64,000 nt of DNA from Haberlea rhodopensis (GCA_907163345.1 CAJQUN010000339.1:124001-188000); one strand, 5' to 3'; counted from the stretch's first letter, positions 45,835 to 59,695 are shown. A program made the numbers and translations. The notes: a model not told the origin generated them from the sequence alone.

Positions 45835-48480
45835 ACACTGATGCTGCTTCTGACTAAGGAACTGCTGTTGCATGCTGTTGCATTAAATACTTGGTACATT
45901 TGATTTGATCTCACCCGATCAACTATCTAACAATTGGACATTATTTGTCTTTGTTCTCTGTGCGGGAGCAAGAACTCAGGAGACATTGACTGCGCATGTT
46001 AGAAGTTCTTAGAGATCTTCTGGAGTGCATCTAACATGGAGTTCTTTCGTTGGATTGTTTACGGTTTCTATTGTAAGATAACCCGCCAAAGGTTTTTTTC
46101 CTCGTTGTATGTACTAATTATTATTAGGGACAATTAAGAATATTTATAATGATGTCATATTTTACCTATATTATTACTTCCAAATACTGGAACTGAACCA
46201 GGCGGTTAAATAGAATGGTGTTATTTACCTCGTTGGAGAGAGTATTATCTTCATACATATGCACACTTGTTTTGTTATTCTTGTCATGATACATTACAGA
46301 AATTCTGGGATAGTTGGGTAACGTTTTTGGGTTTCATTCCCCATATATATTCTATTCTCATCCAGCTGTTCTGCCTAAGCAATGGGTATTTTTGTTCTTT
46401 TCTGTCGATCCATAATAATTCATTCCACTGGTTATTTCATTGCCTATTTGATTTCTGTAATCTGCTGTAGAAATTTTGGTTCCTGGAGATTCTGATGTAA
46501 CCTTTCATTCAGGAAATCCACCTGTGCTATGAGGAAACCATTCAGTGATTTTAGATGCTAAAAAGACACTCGGGACAAGGTACCTTGGTTTGTTAATTAG
46601 GAGTTTGTGTGGAAACCTTTTAGAATACATCAATTGGTTCCAGAAGCTGCTTCATGTAACCATCACTTGGTTTAAGTATCACTTGGTTTCTTGTATCACG
46701 AGTCATGTTTTTTTGTGTTATGCGTTTGGGATTTTTACTCCAGAGTTTTGTTCTTTTTTAAATCACACTTTTTAGTGTACATAAGGTATTATTGAGAACA
46801 ACCTCTGGTGTTTTTCCTCTTCGCATCTTCTAATCGAGTTCTGAACATCCGAAGAAGGCCATGGTTTTGGGCCTCAGTTCTTCCATAATGACTTTAGGCC
46901 ACAATTAAATGTGACTTGTTTTATTTTCCTTTACGCTTTATTTTCTTCCAGGATAGTGGACACAGTTTTTGGCGCTGTTTTTTTAAAGCTGTGATTCTCT
47001 ATAATCACTATATATATATATATACATACACAAACACATGTTTCTTTAAGTTGCTATGCATCTGATCCATGGTTTGGTTGTTCTGGAGGATTCACCAGGC
47101 GATATTCAGATGCTGATGATTTGAAGTGTGAAGCTCTTTGGTGAGTGACCTATGTGACTTCATTATCTTCATTTGTCCCAGCTTTCATTGTTAAATGATA
47201 TTGCAACAATTGGTTGTGACATGCATTTCTTTGTTCATAGAATTGAGCTTTTGCATGTGCGTCCCACGACTCTGGTAAGTACCCCCTATTTCTTGCATAT
47301 TGTCCTGCATTGAATGCTTCATCTTATAAATTGACGTGGTGACTCTAAGGTGCTCATGTCTCCACGAGTACTTTCATGTTTTTGCTCCTCATACCTTGTA
47401 GTAACATTCAAAGAGGCTACCATTGGATTTGTCGGAACTTATATTTTATGGTTACTCCAAGGATGGGTACTTTTTTTTTTTTTTTTTTTTCAACTTTTGA
47501 TGAAACAAAGCTTCCATCTAATAGCTTATTCTGCATTGTGGTGAAAAGGTCATCTCTACTAAAGGAAGTCAATCTTTGGCTACATTTATTGCGTGTCATC
47601 TGAGTACTTGAACCTTTCTGGTTTATCTGACTATTGGAATCCAAGGGTGTGTTTACTTTATGGCACAAGTGTTATGGCATAATTTATATCCTATGATATC
47701 ATATGTTTACTTTAAAATGTGTTCAATCAATATAAGTATAAAATATTATTCCCAATTTATAAATAATCCCAATTTTATGGTGGGATACTTAATTTTTGGC
47801 GTGTGATTGTTTGTCGGAAAGCTACCCTTATTATTAATATTAATAATAATGAAGTTTAATCAGAAAATAATGAATTTTAATTAATGATATTAAATGCAGT
47901 AATTTTTAACTACTGGTATTAAAAATCATGAAATTTATGATTAGTCTTATTAGCATTGTTTTAATTGAATTTCAATTAATAATATTAAAAATGATGAAAT
48001 TTATAATAAAATTTGTATCATATCTAATAATGCTAATTATTACAGTATAAAATGTAGTGTAAGGATATAGTAGAACTTGTTTATGAGCGTGTAATAAATG
48101 AGTTCACTCTCTGAACGAGTTCAATTGTGGTGGATCTTCTAAAATGAGTGGTCATCATTTAGTAATACCAAATCAACAAAGTTGTAAATTTGAAAAAAAA
48201 CAAAAAAAATATGGCTATTCCTAATTTATTCTACTTATATATATATATATCATATAAAATATTTGTGCAAAACAGTTCTTAATACAAGTCATCAAATAAT
48301 TTAAACCTGTGACAAGTAGAATTCAAAACTCAAGACTGTCGCAATTACACAAATTGGCCATTTTTTTATTAAGTAATTTGCTTATTTTGTTTATAAAGTG
48401 CTAGTATTTGTAAGTTGGAAAATGATTTAAAATATTATAGATATCATTTTGAACACTTAAGTAGAAAAGAAGGGTAACCC
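45835..48480. other. 3' UTR and intergenic DNA after the kinase gene
   Basis: The kinase 3' UTR probably occupies the first few hundred bases. No further gene is supported. A short AT repeat lies at 47010-47022 and a T-run of about 20 at 47471. Near 47644-47720 GGTGTGTTTACTTTATGG is followed within 60 bp by ATGTTTACTTT, suggesting an old MITE. A GT-AG-bounded stretch near 47241-47275 could be a non-coding exon, but nothing confirms it. Confidence 0.45.
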
Positions 48481-49130
48481 TCGCGCGCCGTTTGTCAGTC
48501 CGATCGTCTCGATGCTTAGCCGCTAGCTTTTTACTACCCGGATTTCTGGAAATAACTTTTCACCTACCTGACTTTTCATCTTCTGCTCAGTATTAAGTTT
48601 GAGACTTTTCACCTCCTGCAGAATTGATGTGAGACTTAAATCCGTATTAAGTGTGAGACTTAATATCCGATGTTAAGTGTTGAGACTTTTCATCTACCCC
48701 ACTAAGCATTACATTTAATTTCTAAGACCTTTGGGAGGTCTGCTGCTTAGCTATATAAGCTGCTGCAGCTCTATTGTTCCATTAATCCGGAATCATTATT
48801 CATTCATACATTTCATACTGTAGGAAAGTACTGCACACTACTAGTGTCGAGAAATTCTGCTTCAATCCGAGCAGAGGTGATTGGGCGTTGTACCTTGGAA
48901 CTCACTTGTCTAGGAGACCAGAAGCTTAGGCGGGTAAATTTGAGTTTACGGACATACAGCTTGTTGTGGCCTCATCCAGAATAGTTTCTAGATTCTTGTT
49001 GTTAAGTCTTCAATTTATCGATGCTTCTGTAAGTCTATTACTTTTGTAGTTCGATTTATTTGCTGCTGTAAGTATATTGTTTCTATATACAGTATAATTT
49101 ATTTTTAATTACAATTGTTTAAACTGGCTT
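48481..49130 (+). repeat. LTR-like sequence, possible solo LTR
   Basis: A less AT-rich block has repeated GAGACTTTTCAnCT and GTGAGACTTAA words (48540-48700), a TATA box CTATATAAG at 48751, and transcript-like T-rich DNA with GCTTCTGTAAGT / GCTGCTGTAAGT downstream. This resembles a plant LTR with promoter and R region. I could not fix TG/CA ends or a target duplication, so the assignment is tentative. Confidence 0.35.
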
Positions 49131-50617
49131 GATCCTTCTAAACAGTACCAATAAATCCGTTGGTTCAGTGGGTTGGTTTCATAATATAATGAAGTCAAAA
49201 AAAAGAGGAACATTTATTAAGTCAGGATAGACCAAATTTGTTCGGATTTGAAAGAAAGATATGGGATTGTTCATAAAACTCTCTATTACTTGTTGTCACG
49301 AGGATTTTCTAATTTCATTTTTATTGTACACCAGCCATGTTATCGAGAGGGGTTTATTAGCGATATTTTTTCCAACCTGACTTGTACTTCATATTCGTAT
49401 TTATTTTATATAAAATCATTTTACTTATTATAGATTTAAGATTATTTCGATATTTCAAAATTTTAAACTTCTTCGATAGCCATTATTCTCTCCAATGTAG
49501 AATCCAAACTTGACCAGTTCATCGGTTTTAGAAAAAATATGCTTAATGAATTGAAATTAAATAAAAAAGACTCGAGAAAAAGTCGAAGTTGGAAAAAAAG
49601 GATGACGATAAAAAAATCTGGCACCATTGTGCTGCCAAGATAAATTCCAGGTAGCAAAGCGCCTCCTTTGCTGCCTGGAATTTATCCAAGTAGCACAATG
49701 CCAGAAAGGAAGGCGGCACTAGAGCGCCTCCTACACCTTTTACTAGAAATTATGACCTTTGATAAATGGATGTAACTTTTTATGAAAAATCCCCTCTAAA
49801 TGGTGTCTTTTGGTGATGTTCATTGTATTAATATATATACAACACATCTTATTGAATTTAAATACATGTTATTCATATGAACAACACTTTAAGATCATTG
49901 CAATTACATTCATGTTCATATCTTGTTCTTGAGAAAAGAGAGTTTGCAACGTTTGTGGTTGTGAGGTTTGTGATTTGTAGTGATACTATAACAAGCAAAA
50001 AGTCGTATCTCAGGAGAAGATTATCGTATTCCGTGAGCACCGTGGGCGTGGCAAAATCTTCTTACGGAGATAGTGTAAAACACTAGCTTCGACTCAAAGT
50101 TGAACATAGACATCTACATATTTTTCTTTCCGGTACAAAGAACGACGCCAACGAGATCCTTGTTGAGTTGAAGATAAACAAGGTACCCAACACTCTTCCT
50201 TCCACATGGTCCACCTTACCGCATAATCCCCATAATTTTTTTGTTCCCGTCTTAATCTCATTATTCTCTGTTAATTTACAAATTTAATATAACAACTTAC
50301 TTCGTTTACAAGAAAGAGCCGCACACGTTCTTTCGCCGTAATAATGTATTTGTCATACAAAATCCCATGCATTTTTATTTTATATCAGTCAACCAGTCAT
50401 CTTCTTCCCTTCGACACCAACAAAAGGTGCTCACCGGCAACTGCTTGTTTGTACTCTAATACCCTATTCTTCAACAGCTAAAAAACACTGGATTTTCTTG
50501 TATAAAACAGCGCCAAGCTCGGGAAAACATTGCAAGTTCCGACGTCGTTGAAATCCTTAACCTTGGCTACTGTTACGTCCCTAAAATAAAACCCACTTTA
50601 CAGCAATTAAGAATATA
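49131..50617. other. AT-rich intergenic DNA with one strong hairpin
   Basis: No gene supported; short frames at 49248-49433 and 49877-50086 have no recognisable content. It holds the foldback at 49619-49703. Confidence 0.5.
49619..49703. repeat. Long hairpin, pre-miRNA-like or foldback element
   Basis: The arms begin TGGCACCATTGTGCTGCC and end GTAGCACAATGCCA. The central parts GATAAATTCCAGG and CCTGGAATTTATC pair perfectly, then GTAGCAAAG with CTTTGCTGC around a loop CGCCTC. About 38 bp are paired with one small asymmetric bulge region. Size and shape fit a plant miRNA precursor or a very small MITE. The loop word GCGCCTCCT recurs at 49724. Confidence 0.75.
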
Positions 50618-50943
50618 TGGGGTTCAAACTAAAAACCAATTGATAATGAACGGAGTAACTCATGTATATTAAAAAGCTGACACAACTTGTAAATTTTCAA
50701 CGTGGGACAACTCTCAACATGTACACTAACGTGTGACATTATATAAGTTAGACACATGGATATAACGCGGGTGACATTGAGTATGCTGGAGGAATAACCA
50801 ATCAGATAAAAAACATGCTCTGACTCCTTATTAAAAATACATGAGGTTCCAACTTAATCTATTGTGAATAAGTGAAGTAACCCATGTATTTTATAAATAG
50901 CTAACATAATTTGTAAATTCGCAATGTGTGACAACTCTCGACA
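50618..50943. repeat. Two diverged copies of a short repeat before the satellite
   Basis: Near 50619-50730 and 50838-50942 both copies share TGAGGTTC/GGGGTTC, GAACGGAGTAACTCATGTAT (or GTGAAGTAACCCATGTAT), CTnACAnAATTTGTAAATT and GGGACAACTCTC. The second runs directly into the first satellite unit. Confidence 0.6.
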
Positions 50944-52434
50944 ACAACTACCATGAAAGAGCTCTTTTTAAAGTTAGCATATTTGTTGGTCATGAATGTT
51001 ACTTTTTACTTGATGTTGCTGCCCTTTAGGGCAGCATGGACATTTGATTGGCACACATAACATTTGGGTGTGCCAATCAAATAATTGGGGGTGTTCAAAG
51101 GATAATGCCCTTAAAGGCATCCCTAACATAAACCTTTTAACTCTATTGCTAATACTTACAAATGACAATACTTTTCAATTGTCTTCCTATGAGCATAATT
51201 AATCGGATTAATACTTTCTAATTCGGCCTCATAGTAGGTGACATAATTAAGTTTAAGGTGCATGTTGAAAGACATAAAAACATTATGCGTACTTCAAGCT
51301 TTAGGTACGAGTGGTTTTTATTGTTATTCCGGTTTCAGAGAAGTTATTCCTTGGGAATATTTAAAAGAAGTTCTCGCTCAGCAATGCAATGAAATTTCAA
51401 TAAGAAAATGAGAGCAAAGCTTTAGTGGCCGACTTACCCATCAACGATTCAGATGTATTTCAAGTATTATTATTATTATTATTATTATTGCATGATTTGG
51501 TTTGTTCCTTTTTGATTGGGTATATTTGGAGAAAATATTCATGTTGTTCATCTGTTGAAGTTTTGTTTAATTTTGTGTTAATATATTGGGGAGATTAGTT
51601 GTTTTGACTAATTTATGTTTCGATTTCTGCTTTGCATTTACTATATGTATTGATAAGATTTGGAGAAAATGTTCATGTTGTTCATCTGTTGAAGTTTTGT
51701 TTAATTTTGTGTTAATATATTGGGTAGATTAGTTGTTTGACTAATTTTCTTCAAAAAATATGCTTCGATTTCTGCTTTGCATTTACTATATGTATTGATA
51801 AGATTTGGTTAAAATATGTTTTCATTTCTTGCATTTTTCAATTTTCCGCTCCTCGTGTGTTCAGTTCCATCATATTGTGGTGCAAATAACTGTCTCATTT
51901 GAGGGAGAAATGGACGAAAATTAAAACAAATACTAGTACTACATTGCATTAGACTTTAATTTTGTGACTTCCGCCTTGAATGAATCTGGTTTACTTTTGT
52001 GTTAATATATTGGGGAGATTAGTTGTTTGCAAACACATTCTAAACAAAAACAACTACCATGAAAGAGCTCTTTCTAAAGTTAGCATATTTGTTGGTCATG
52101 AATGTTACTTTTTACTTGATGTTGCTGCCCTTTAGGGCAGCATGGACATTTGATTGGCACACCTAACATTTGGGTGTGCCAAACCAATAATTGAGGGTGT
52201 TTAAAGGATAATGCCCTTAAGGACATCCCCAACATAAGCCTTTTTACTCTATTGCTAATACTTACAAATGACAATACTTTTCAATTGTCTTCCTATGAGC
52301 ATATTAATAGTTTGTAATTCGGCCTCATAATAGGTGAAATAATTAAGTTTGATGTGCATGTTGAAAGACATAAAAACATTATGTGTACTTCAAGCTTTTG
52401 GTACGAGTGTTTTTTATTGTTATTCCGGTTTCAG

Positions 52435-52550
52435 GGAAGTTATTCCTTGGGAATATTTAAAAGAAGTTCCCGCTCAGCAATGCAATGAAATTCCAATAAG
52501 AAAACGAGAGCAAAGCTTTGGTGGCCGACTTACCCATCAACGATTCAGAG
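52435..52550 (+). other. Exon-like segment, one per satellite unit (unit 2 shown)
   Basis: A stretch preceded by a pyrimidine-rich acceptor (TTATTCCGGTTTCAG) and followed by a donor-like AG|GTATTTC encodes EVIPWEYLKEVPAQQCNEIP and then IRKREQSFGGRLTHQRFRG in an open frame. Its composition is less AT-rich than the rest of the unit. Equivalents occur in all units; unit 1 has a mutated donor, and units 3 and 6 share a one-base deletion. I do not recognise the peptide. It may come from a host exon captured in the repeat. Confidence 0.45.
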
Positions 52551-52557
52551 GTATTTC

Positions 52558-52588
<31 letters not shown>

Positions 52589-53148
52589 TTGGCATGATTT
52601 GGTTTGTTCGTTTTTGATTGGGTATATTTGGAGAGAATGTTCATGTTGTTCATCTGTTGAAGTTTTGTTTATTTTGTGTTAATATATTGGGGAGATTAGT
52701 TGTTTTGACTAATTTATGTTTCAATTTCTGCTTTGCATTTACTATATGTATTGATAAGATTTGGAGAAAATGTTCATGTTGTTCATCTGTTGAAGTTTTG
52801 TTTAATTTTGTGTTAATATATTTGGTAGATTAGTTGTTTGACTAATTTTCTTCGGAAAATATGCTTCGATTTCTGCTTTGCATTGACTATATGTATTGAT
52901 AAGATTTGGTTAAAATATGTTTTCATTTCTTGCATTTTTCAATTTTCCGCTCCTCGTGTGTTCAGTTCCATCATATTGTGGTGCAAATAACTGTCTCATT
53001 TGGGGGAGAAATAGGAAAATGAAAACAAATACTAGTACTACATTGCATTTGACTTGAATTTTGCGACTTCCTCCTTGCATGAATCTGGTTTACTTTTGTG
53101 TTAATATATTGGGGAGATTAGTTGTTTGCAAACACATTCTAAATAAAA

Positions 53149-56100
53149 ACAACTACCATGAAAGAGCTCTTTCTAAATTTAGCATACTTGTTGGTCATGA
53201 ATGTTACATTTTACTTGATGTTGCTGCCATTTAGGGCAGAATGGACATTTGATTGGCACACCTAACATTTGGGTGTGCCAATCCAATAATTGACGGTGTT
53301 TAAAGGATAATGCCCTTAAGAACATCCCCAACATAAGCCTTTTTACTCTATTGCTAATACTTACAAATGACAATACTATTCAATTGTCTTCCTATGAGCA
53401 TATTAATAGTTTGTAATTCGGCCACATAGTAGGTGACATAATTAAGTTTGAGTTGCATGTTGAAAGACATAAAAACATTATGTGTACTTCAAGCTTTTGG
53501 TACGAGTGGTTTTTATTGTTATTCCGGTTTCAGGGAAGTTATTCATTGGGATTATTTAAAAGAAGTTCCGCTCAGCAATGCAATGAAATTCCAATAAGAA
53601 AACGAGAGCAAAGCTTTGGTGGCCGACTTACCCATCAACGAATCAGAGGTATTTCAAGTATTATTATTATTATTATTATTTTTGCATGATTTGGTTTGTT
53701 CGTTTTTTATTGGGTATATTTGGAGAAAATGTTCATGTTGTTCATCTGTTGATGTTTTGTTTAATTTTGTGTTAATATATTGGGCAGATTAGTTGTTTTG
53801 ACTAATTTATGTTTCTATTTCTGCTTTGCAATTACTATATGTATTGATAAGATTTGGAGAAAATGTTCATGTTGTTCATCTGTTGAAGTTTTGTTTAATT
53901 TTGTGTTAATATATTGGGTAGATTAGTTGTTTTACTAATTTTCTTCGAAAAATATGCTTCGATTTCTGCTTTGCATTTACTCTATATATTGATAAGATTT
54001 GGTTAAAGTATGTTTTCATTTCTTGCATTTTTCAATTTTCCGCTCCTCGTGTGTTCAGTTCCATTATATTGTGGTGCAAATAATTGTCTCATTTGGGGGA
54101 GAAATGGACGAAATTAAAACAAATACTAGTACTACATTGCATTAGACTTTAATTTTGTGACTTCCGCCTTGCATGAATCTGGTTTACTTTTGTGTTAATA
54201 TATTGGGGAGATTAGATGTTTGCAAACACATTCTAAACAAACACAACTACCATGAAAGAGCTCTTTCTAAAGTTAGCATATTTGTTGGTCATGAATGTTA
54301 CTTTTTACTTGATGTTGCTGCCCTTTAGGGCAGCATAGATATTTGATTGGCACACCTATCATTTGGGTGTTCCAATCCAATAATTGAGGGTGTTTAAAGG
54401 ATAATGCCCTTAAGGTCATCCCCAACATAAGCCTTTTTACTCTATTGCTAATACTTACAAATGACAATACTTTTCAATTGTCTTCCTATGTGCATATTAA
54501 TAGTTTCTAATTCGGCCTCATAATAGGTGACATAATTAAGTTTGAGGTGCATGTTGAAAGACATAAAAACATTATGTGTACTTCAAGCTTTTGGTACGAG
54601 TGGTTTTTATTGTTATTCCGGTTTCACGGAAGTTATTCCTTTGGAATATTTAAAAGAAGTTCCCGCTCAGCAATGCAATGAAAATCCAATAAGAAAACGA
54701 GAGCAAAGCTTTGGTGGCCAACTTACCCATCAACGATTCAGAGGTATTTCAAGTATTATTATTATTATTATTATTATTTTGCATGATTTGGTTTGTTCGT
54801 TTTTGATTGGGTATATTTGGAGAAAATGTTCATGTTGTTCATCTGTTGAAGTTTTGTTTAATTTTGTGTTAATATATTGGGGAGATTAGTTGTTTTGACT
54901 AATTTATGTTTCGATTTCTGGTTTGCATTTACTATATGTATTGATAAGATTTGGAGAAAATGTTCATGTTGTTCATCTGTTGAAGTTTTGTTTAATTTTG
55001 TGTTAATATATTGGGTAAATTAGTTGTTTGACTAATTTTCTTCGGAAAATATGCTTCGATTTCTGCTTTGCATTTACTATATGTATTGATAAGATTTGGT
55101 TAAAATATGTTTTCATTTCTTGCATTTTTCAATTTTTCGCTCCTCGTGTGTTCAGTTCCATCATATTGTGGTGCAAATAACTGTCTCATTTGGGGGAGAA
55201 ATGGACGAAAATTAAAACAAATACTAGTACTATATTGCATTAGACTTTAATTTTGTGACTTCCGCCTTGCATGAATCTGATTTACTTTTGTGTTAATATA
55301 TTGGGGAGACTAGTTGTTTGCAAACACATTCTAAACAAAAACAACTACCATGAAAGAGCTCTTTCTAAAGTTATCATATTTGTTGGTCATGAATGTTACT
55401 TTTTACTTGATATTGCTGCCCTTTAGGGCAGAATTGACATTTGATTGGCACACCTAACATTTGGGTGTGCCAATCCAATAATTGAGGGTGTTTAAAGGAT
55501 AATGCCCTTAAGGATATCCCCAACATAAGCCTTTTTACTATATTGCTAATACTTACAAATGACAATACTTTTCAATTGTCTTCCTATGAGCATATTAATA
55601 GTTTCTAATTCGGCCTCATAGTAGGTGACATAATTAAGTTTGAGGTGCATGTTGAAAGACATAAAAACATTATGTGTACTTCAAGCTTTTGGTACGAGTG
55701 TTTTTTATTGCTATTCCGGTTTCAGGGAAGTTATTCCTTGGGAATATTTAAAAGTAGTTCCCGCTCAGCATTGCAATGAAATTCCAATAAGAAAACGAGA
55801 GCAAATCTTTGGTGGCCGACTTACCCATCAACGATTCAGAGGTATTTGAAGTATTATTATTATTATTATTATTTTTGCATGATTTGGTTTGTTCGTTTTT
55901 GATTGGGTATATTTGGAGAAAATGTTCATGTTATTCTTCTGTTGAAGTTTGGTTCAATTTTGTGTTAATATATTGGGGAGATTAGTTGTTTTGACTAATT
56001 TATGTTTTGATTTCTGCTTTGCATTTACTATATGTATTGATAAGATTTGGAGAAAATGTTCATGTTGTTCATCTGTTGAAGTTTTGTTTAATTATGTGTT

Positions 56101-56438
56101 AATATATTGGGTAGATTAGTTGTTTGACTAATTTTCTTCGAAAAATATGCTTCGATTTCTGCTTTGCATTTACTATATGTATTGATAAGATTTGGTTAAA
56201 ATATGTTTCCATTTCTTGCATTTTTCAATTTTCCGCTCCTCGTGTGTTCAGTTCTATCATATTGTGGTGCAAATAACTGTCTCATTTGGGGGAGAAATGG
56301 AGGAAAATGAAAACAAATACTAGTACTACATTGCATTTGACTTGAATTTTGTGACTTCCGCCTTGCATGAATCTGGTTTACTTTTGTGTTAATATATTGG
56401 GGAGATTAGTTGTTTGCAAACACATATTCTAAATAAAA
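53149..56438. repeat. Higher-order trimer 1 of the 1.1-kb satellite (units 3-5)
   Basis: Unit 3 has ACATTTTAC near 53206, GGGCAGAATGG and the deletion AGTTCCGCTC. Unit 4 has TTTCACGGAAG. Unit 5 has GGCAGAATTGAC, AAAAGTAGTTCCCG and GCAAATCTTTGG. The same three variant sets follow in order in units 6-8. Confidence 0.85.
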
Positions 56439-59400
56439 ACAACTACCATGAAAGAGCTCTTTCTAAAATTAGCATACTTGTTGGTCATGAATGTTACATT
56501 TTACTTGATGTTGCTGCCCTTTAGGGCAGAATGGACATTTGATTGGCACACCTAACATTTGGGTGTGACAATCCAATAATTGAGGGTGTTTAAAGGATAA
56601 TGACCTTATGGACATCCCCAACATAAGCCTTTTTACTCTATTGCTAATACTTACAAATGACAATACTATTCAATTGTCTTCATATGAGCATATTAATAGT
56701 TTGTAATTCGGCCTCATAGTAGGTGACATAATTAAGTTTGAGGTGCATGTTGAAAGACATAAAAACATTATGTGTACTTCAAGCTTTTGGTACGAGTGGT
56801 TTTTATTGTTATTCCGGTTTCAGGGAAGTTATTCCTTGGGAATATTTAAAAGAAGTTCCGCTCAGCAATGCAATGAAATTCCAATAAGAAAACGAGAGCA
56901 AAGCTTTGGTGGCCGACTTACCCATCAACGAATCAGAGGTATTTCAAGTATTATTATTATTATTATTATTATTGCATGATTTGGTTTGTTCGTTTTTTAT
57001 TGAGTATATTTGGAGAAAATGTTCATGTTGTTCATCTTTTGAAGTTTTGTTTAATTTTGTGTTAATATATTGGGGAGATTAGTTGTTTTGACTAATTTAT
57101 GTTTCGATTTATGCTTTGCATTTACTATATGTATTAATAAGATTTGGAGAAAATGTTTATGTTGTTCATCTGTTGAAGTTTTGTTTAATTTTGTGTTAAT
57201 ATATTGGGTAGATTAGTTGTTTGACTAATTTTCTTCGGAAAATATGCTTCGATTTCTGCTTTGCATTTACTCTATGTATTGATAAGATTTGGTTAAAATA
57301 TGTTTTCATTTCTTGCATTTTTCAATTTTTCGCTCCTCGTGTGTTCAATTCCATCATATTGTGGTGCAAATAACTGTCTCATTTGGGGGAGAAATGGACG
57401 AAAATTAAAACAAATACTAGCACTACATTGCATTAGACTTTAATTTTGTGACTTCCGCCTTGCATCAATCTGGTTTACTTTTGTGTTAATAAATTGGGGA
57501 GATTAGTTGTTTGCAAACACATGAAAGAGCTCTTTCTAAAGTTAGCATATTTGTTGGTCATGAATGTTAATTTTTACTTGATGTTGCTGCCCTTTAGGGC
57601 AGCATGGACATTTGTTTGGCACACCTAACATTTGGGTGTGCCAATCCAATAATTGAGGGTGTTTAAAGGATAATGCCCTTAAGGTCATCCCCAACATAAG
57701 TCTTTTTACTCTATTGCTAATACTTACAAATGACAGTACTTTTCAATTGTCTTCCTATGAGCATATTAATAGTTTCTAATTCTGCCTCATAGTAGGTGAC
57801 ATAATTAAGTTTGAGGTGCATGTTGAAAGACATAAAAACATTATGTGTACTTCAAGCTTTTGGTACGAGTGGTTTTTATTGTTATTCCGGTTTCACGGAA
57901 GTTATTCCTTGGGAATATTTAAAAAAAGTTCCCGCTCAGCAATGCAATGAAATTCCAATAAGAAAACGAGAGCAAAGCTTTGGTGGCCGACTTACCCATC
58001 AACGATTCAGAGGTATTTCAAGTATTATTATTATTATTATTTTTGCATGATTTGGTTTGTTCGTTTTTGATTGGGTATATTTGGAGAAAATGTTCATGTT
58101 GTTCATCTGTTGAAGTTTTGTTTAATTTTGTGTTAATATATTGGGGAGATCAGTTGTTTTGACTAATTTATGTTTCAATTTCTGCTTTGCATTTACTATA
58201 TGTATTGATAAGATTTGGAGAAAATGTTCATGTTGTTCATCTGTTGAAGTTTTGTTTAATTTTGTGTTAATATATTGGGTAGATTAGTTGTTTGACTAAT
58301 TTTCTTCGGAAAATATGCTTCGATTTCTGCTTTGCATTTACTCTATGTATTGATAAGATTTGGTTAAAATATGTTTTCATTTCTTGCATTTTTCAATTTT
58401 CCGCTCCTCGTGTGTTCAGTTTCATCATATTGTGGTGCAAATAACTGTCTCCTTTGGGGGAGAAATGGACGAAAATGAAAACAAATACTAGTACTACATT
58501 CAATTTGACTTTAATTTTGTGACTTCCGCCTTGCATGAATCTGGTTTACTTTTGTGTTAATATATTGGGGAGATTAGTTGTTTGCAAACACATTCTAAAT
58601 AAAAACAACTACCATGAAAGAGCTCTTTCTAAAGTTAGCATATTTGTTGGTCATGAATGTTACTTTTTACTTGATGTTGCTGCCCTTTAGGGCATAATTG
58701 ACATTTGATTGGCACACCTAACATTTGGGTGTGCCAATCCAATAATTGAGGGTGTTTAAAGGATAATGCCTTAAGGACATCCCCAACATAAGCCTTTTTA
58801 CTATATTGCTAATACTTACAAATGACAATACTTTTCAATTGTCTTCCTATGAGCATATTAATAGTTTCTAATTCGGCCTCATAGTAGGTGACATAATTAA
58901 GTTTGAGGTGCATGTTAAAAGACATAAAAACATTATGTGTACTTCAAGCTTTTGGTACGAGTGTTTTTTATTGCTATTCCGGTTTCAGGGAAGTTATTCC
59001 TTGGGAATATTTAAAAGTAGTTCCCGCTCAGCATTGCAATGAAATTCCAATAAGAAAACGAGAGCAAATCTTTGGTGGCCGACTTACCCATCAACGATTC
59101 AGAGGTATTTCAAGTATTATTATTATTATTATTTTTGCATGATTTCGTTTGTTCGTTTTTGATTGGGTATATTTGGAGAAAATGTTCATTTTGTTCATCT
59201 GTTGAAGTTTTGTTTAATTTTGTGTTCATATATTGGGGAGATTAGTTGTTTTGACTAATCTATGTTTCGATTTCTGCATTGCATTTACTATATGTATTGA
59301 TAAGATTTGGAGAAAATGTTCATGTTGTTCATCTGTTGAAGTTTTGTTTAATTTTCTGTTAATATATTGGGTAGATTAGTTGTTTGACTAATTTTCTTCG

Positions 59401-59695
59401 GAAAATATGCTTCGATTTCTGCTTTTCATTTAGTATATGTATTGATAAGATTTGGTTAAAATTTGTTTCCATTTCTTGCATTTTTCAATTTTCCGCTCCT
59501 CGTGTGTTCAGTTCCATCTTATTGTGGTGCAAATAACTGTCTCCTTTGTGGGAGAAATGGACGAAAATGAAAACAAATACTAGTACTACATTGCATATGA
59601 CTTGAATTTTGTGACTTCCGCCTTGCATGAATCTGGTTTACTTTTGTGTTAAATATTGGGGAGATTAGTTGTTTGCAAACACATTCTAAATAAAA
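56439..59695. repeat. Higher-order trimer 2 of the 1.1-kb satellite (units 6-8)
   Basis: Unit 6 repeats the markers of unit 3, unit 7 those of unit 4, and unit 8 those of unit 5 (GTAGTTCCCGCTCAGCATTG, GAGCAAATCTTTGG). The offset is about 3265-3290 bp, three units. Confidence 0.85.

Noticed and set aside
47417..47668. 83-codon minus-strand frame with a lysine run
   Set aside because: The run is the translated T-tract at 47471; nothing else supports it.
50974..51168. 64-codon minus-strand frame (MSFVSISNRVKRFMLG) repeated in most satellite units
   Set aside because: It follows the repeat unit, is missing in two units, and covers the foldback region; no codon-level conservation signal is visible.
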